A DNA stretch of 64,000 nt from DYFT01 sp041695085 (GTDB lineage Bacteria > Bacteroidota > Ignavibacteria > UBA10030): contig JBGFRO010000014.1 in the NCBI GenBank assembly GCA_041695085.1, positions 1 to 64,000 on the forward strand. The letters run 5' to 3'. Position numbers and translations under genes: made by a program. This document shows, in pieces, positions 61,417 to 64,000 of this stretch (the stretch's first letter is position 1; each line of letters starts with the position of its first letter). The notes beneath the pieces were generated by a model. That model had not been told where the DNA came from and did not search any database. It saw only the letters and a list, made by a program, of their open reading frames with translations.

Positions 61417-62309
61417 CTGTTTTGAACCGGATTCCTTAGTTCACCGATCTTCGCTACGCGACAACTGACAACATCGCCATGCCGGATTGGTCCAATCCCC
61501 TCCGGCGTACCGGTCGAAATGATATCACCGGGCTCCAGGGTGATGTAGTTTGTGATGAATTCAATGATGGTCGGGATATCGAAGACCAAATCTCGCGTGT
61601 TCGCCTGTTGCCTGATTTTCCCATTGACGCGGCACTCGAGGTGGAGATGAACGGGAGGCTTGATTTCATCGGTTGTCACAATCCAAGGTCCAAGCGGCGT
61701 GAAGGTATCGAAGCTTTTGGAACGGAACCATGGGTGCTGGACTTTCAGATCGTTCGTCTGAAGATCGCGCGCCGTCACGTCGTTCGAGATTGTATAGCCG
61801 GCAACGTATGAGTACGCATCCTTTTTTTTGACTTCGGTGACCTTCCGTCCGATGATCACCGCAAGTTCCACTTCGTGATCCATTCGCCCCATCCCGCGCG
61901 GGAGACGGATGGCCTCATCGGGACCGATAACCGACGATCCTGCTTTGGCGAAGATGATCGGTTCCTTTGGAACAGCAAAGTTGCCCTCCTTTGCATGCAA
62001 AACGTAGTTTAGTCCGAGCGCGATAATCTTCGGAGGACGAAGGACGGGAGCTTTCAGAACAGCCTCCTTGCCGATCAGGTACCGCTTTTCAAGGCGGTGT
62101 TGACGGAGAAATTGGAGCACTGATCGAAATTCCGCCGGCTCGAAACGACCCTCTTCAAGGAGTTGAAGAATCGTCGTCGTCGGTTCAACGACGACGTTGT
62201 GGGTAATCGATGTCGCCGCCGCTTCTGCGTCGGTGTAGTTGATCCAACGACCATTCCACTCGATGCCAATGCAATAGCCTTGTGTATCTTCAAATTGTGC
62301 GATCTTCAT
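61413..62309 (-). CDS. Fumarylacetoacetate hydrolase family protein
   Basis: A 298-residue metal-dependent hydrolase/decarboxylase/hydratase. The catalytic core is in the C-terminal two thirds, with IIALGLNYVLHAKEGN, metal-binding acids in MDHEVELAVIIG, SNDVTARDLQ and the closing STGTPEGIGPIRHGD. Members act on oxo-acids in aromatic or sugar-acid degradation, including L-fucose/L-arabinose-type ketoacid pathways and oxaloacetate decarboxylation. It is the first gene of the seven-gene operon and overlaps the enolase gene by 4 bp. Confidence 0.9.
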   Translation of the reverse strand: MKIAQFEDTQGYCIGIEWNGRWINYTDAEAAATSITHNVVVEPTTTILQLLEEGRFEPAEFRSVLQFLRQHRLEKRYLIGKEAVLKAPVLRPPKIIALGLNYVLHAKEGNFAVPKEPIIFAKAGSSVIGPDEAIRLPRGMGRMDHEVELAVIIGRKVTEVKKKDAYSYVAGYTISNDVTARDLQTNDLKVQHPWFRSKSFDTFTPLGPWIVTTDEIKPPVHLHLECRVNGKIRQQANTRDLVFDIPTIIEFITNYITLEPGDIISTGTPEGIGPIRHGDVVSCRVAKIGELRNPVQNR

Positions 62310-62387
62310 AGTGTCGGAACTCGATTAGAAAACCGCTCACCCTGAATCAAACAACCACATTTGTTGTGGCATACTTAAGAAGCCATT

Positions 62388-63608
62388 CTATTTCTTCTCC
62401 GCATTCACCGTCTCGTTAAAATAGACCCCCACGGGATGCTGGTTGGCAAGAACCTGCTCGGGATAGGCGAGAACACGTTTGCGGCGCTCGGGATCGTCCT
62501 TTGTCAGTTCGTCGATCCAGTGAACTCCATAGAGAACATGGTTCACTTCATCGGCGAGCAGGAACTCGACCAGCTGCTGCGAGCGGGCGTCTCCCGTTTT
62601 CTTTGCCTTGGCAATCCAATCACGGAGATGCTTGCAGCTTTCGCTTTCGAACGTCATGTTCGAAAGAGCGAGTCGCTCCAACGGATCGGGCCGATTCACA
62701 TCCTGCTCCCACCCGAAACAGCTCGTGGGAAACATACCTACGTGTCCCCCCAACTCCTCAAGCCTCCGCTGCACAATCTCGGCGTGTCGCGCTTCATCCC
62801 ATGCCTGTCGAGCCATATCGAGCTTCATCTGCCACGGAATCTCCGGACAATCGGCTAAGATGCGTCCCATTCGTTCGACGGTGATGAATTCGCTATTAAG
62901 CAGGTCGTGCAACAGATGCAGCTTTCCTTCGTGCGTATCGAACGACCAGTTTTTCTCAGTAAACTCCGCCGGATCCTCGATCACGATCCACCGCGCATCA
63001 CGCGCCGGCTGTTTGCTGTAGGGATGCGTTTTGCGAAACGTATACGTGCCCGGCGATTTTCCTTCTCCCAACACTCCACCTGCAGCGTGCAACTCTTGTT
63101 CAAGTTCCCATTGCCATGCCGCAACACCTTCATTTCTTTTGGAACTCTGCATCAACCGCTGAATAATCTTTTCACCCCACTGAACATGGTCTTCTTCCTC
63201 ATCGGCAATGTGGCGCAGAATGTAGGCGGTCGGCTCGTCAGCGGGCAATTCAAGTTGCTCCAGATGTCGCCGATACGCTACAACGAGGGCAGGCTTCAGC
63301 ACGCGATAGAGCACCACCATCCTGAGCAGTTCATCCGGGTTCTTCCAGACCTTCTCTATCAGCTTCACCATGTCATCGCTGGGAGCGATTGACTGATACC
63401 GTTCGGAACGGCCTTTGAGCTCGGGAATGCGCTTGCCGAGCAGATCGGCATGCACCGCATCCTGGAACATCCCTCGGCCAAAGCCAATCTTGATCTCCGG
63501 ATCGACCATCGTGTACGCCCAGCTTCCCATCAGTTCCATGAATTGGATCTCTATGTACCGATACTTGCCGAGCAATTCGAGATTCTGTTGAACGGTGAAT
63601 GTTGACAT
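62388..63608 (-). CDS. Two-domain ferritin-like protein
   Basis: A 406-residue protein with two ferritin-like helical halves. The N-terminal half contains LRHIADEEEDHVQWGEKII, the C-terminal half QAWDEARHAEIVQRRLEELG and FLLADEVNHVLYG, giving ExxH/DExxH pairs that could bind two metal ions. Proteins of this architecture are usually annotated only as ferritin-like or DUF455-like; a metal oxidase or tRNA-modifying role is possible but not proved. The start at 63608 with AAGGAGGGACAG upstream was chosen over 63671. It lies 78 bp upstream of the FAH gene and may or may not share its transcript. Confidence 0.8.
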   Translation of the reverse strand: MSTFTVQQNLELLGKYRYIEIQFMELMGSWAYTMVDPEIKIGFGRGMFQDAVHADLLGKRIPELKGRSERYQSIAPSDDMVKLIEKVWKNPDELLRMVVLYRVLKPALVVAYRRHLEQLELPADEPTAYILRHIADEEEDHVQWGEKIIQRLMQSSKRNEGVAAWQWELEQELHAAGGVLGEGKSPGTYTFRKTHPYSKQPARDARWIVIEDPAEFTEKNWSFDTHEGKLHLLHDLLNSEFITVERMGRILADCPEIPWQMKLDMARQAWDEARHAEIVQRRLEELGGHVGMFPTSCFGWEQDVNRPDPLERLALSNMTFESESCKHLRDWIAKAKKTGDARSQQLVEFLLADEVNHVLYGVHWIDELTKDDPERRKRVLAYPEQVLANQHPVGVYFNETVNAEKK

Positions 63609-63674
63609 ACTGTCCCTCCTTATGATTGAATCATTTTCACCAATGTGTGAGAGCGCTTGTGCACAATCCATTTT

Positions 63675-64000
63675 CTACGCTTGCGCGGGCAGGCACTTGA
63701 AGATGCTCAAATGTGAATCAGTCAAGAACTCGTGCTGGCCCACCGCAGCGGGCATGAACAACTCTACGCCGCATTCAAGCATTATCTCTCCAAGATTATG
63801 AACGAGTGTTCCTTGTCCATCCAGAACAATCAAGATGGAGCTTCGACCAGCCGTATCGTCGCTCAGTTTGCCTTTCACCTCCAAACGGCGTCCCGCAAAA
63901 CATTCCGTTGTGTCGTATCCCAACATCTGTATTTCTGCACTCTCTCCTTCCTTTCGCAGGACGTGTGGTTTGATCACCAATTCTCGTTGTACCTCTTCGG
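63675..64000 (-). CDS. C-terminal part of a class I mannose-6-phosphate isomerase-like protein (partial)
   Basis: The frame is open to the window edge and only the last ~108 codons are inside. It ends in a cupin domain with GYDTTECFAGRRLEV, SSILIVLDGQGTLVH and ELFMPAAVGQHEFL, characteristic of the C-terminal domain of class I phosphomannose isomerases (interconversion of mannose-6-phosphate and fructose-6-phosphate). The rest of the gene lies beyond 64000. Short upstream start codons within this frame are not the true start. Confidence 0.65.
   Translation of the reverse strand, partial: EEVQRELVIKPHVLRKEGESAEIQMLGYDTTECFAGRRLEVKGKLSDDTAGRSSILIVLDGQGTLVHNLGEIMLECGVELFMPAAVGQHEFLTDSHLSIFKCLPAQA

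Overview
The window looks like chromosomal DNA of a moderate-GC member of the Bacteroidota/Ignavibacteriota lineage. Two large secreted proteins end in type IX secretion (Por) sorting domains with PNPF/PNPY motifs. There are two TonB-dependent outer-membrane receptors. Several promoters fit a TTG-N19/20-TAnnTT pattern close to the Bacteroidota consensus. Genus cannot be read from the sequence, and there is no rRNA, tRNA, CRISPR array or intact insertion sequence.

Left end (1-9 kb): a tandem array of a ~209-bp GC-rich repeat and one copy of a 120-bp inverted-repeat element, then a three-gene plus-strand operon (small exported protein, metallo-hydrolase lipoprotein, serine-hydrolase lipoprotein). 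A type II restriction-modification remnant follows, with an intact DNA methyltransferase and a multiply broken endonuclease gene. Next come a periplasmic M61 peptidase and a LACTB-like serine hydrolase. 9-25 kb, plus strand: a VPS10/sortilin-like propeller protein, an SlyD-type FKBP isomerase, two TonB receptors (the second paired with a T9SS-secreted protein), and a four-gene operon of epimerase, CPBP protease, PAP2/Aur1-like and Yip1 membrane proteins.

25-38 kb: arginine biosynthesis. argC-argJ-argB-argF-argR-argG form a minus-strand operon behind a promoter overlapped by two ARG-box-like palindromes; argH lies apart. Between them sit an N-acetylmuramoyl-L-alanine amidase, a ~1-kb non-coding region holding the second copy of the 120-bp element and a paired palindromic operator candidate, and a VIT-domain T9SS protein. 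ychF starts divergently from argC.

40-64 kb: a nearly unbroken minus-strand catabolic region. Its distal part encodes a nitrilase-family amidase, a sodium/solute symporter, a galactokinase of the eukaryotic GALK2-like type, a sugar nucleotidyltransferase, a Gfo/Idh/MocA oxidoreductase, an EamA transporter, a glycerate kinase, a large putative glycoside hydrolase, a PfkB kinase, a class I aldolase and a heparinase II/III-like lyase. Its proximal part is a seven-gene overlapping operon (FAH-family, OSBS/NSAR-type enolase, GH3 hexosaminidase, PreA-like flavoprotein, ferredoxin, cyclase-family hydrolase, M20 amidohydrolase), preceded by a two-domain ferritin-like protein and the C-terminal end of a probable mannose-6-phosphate isomerase. 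Together this suggests uptake and breakdown of an aminosugar- or uronate-containing glycan, plus an N-acyl or cyclic-amide compound. The exact substrates are inference.
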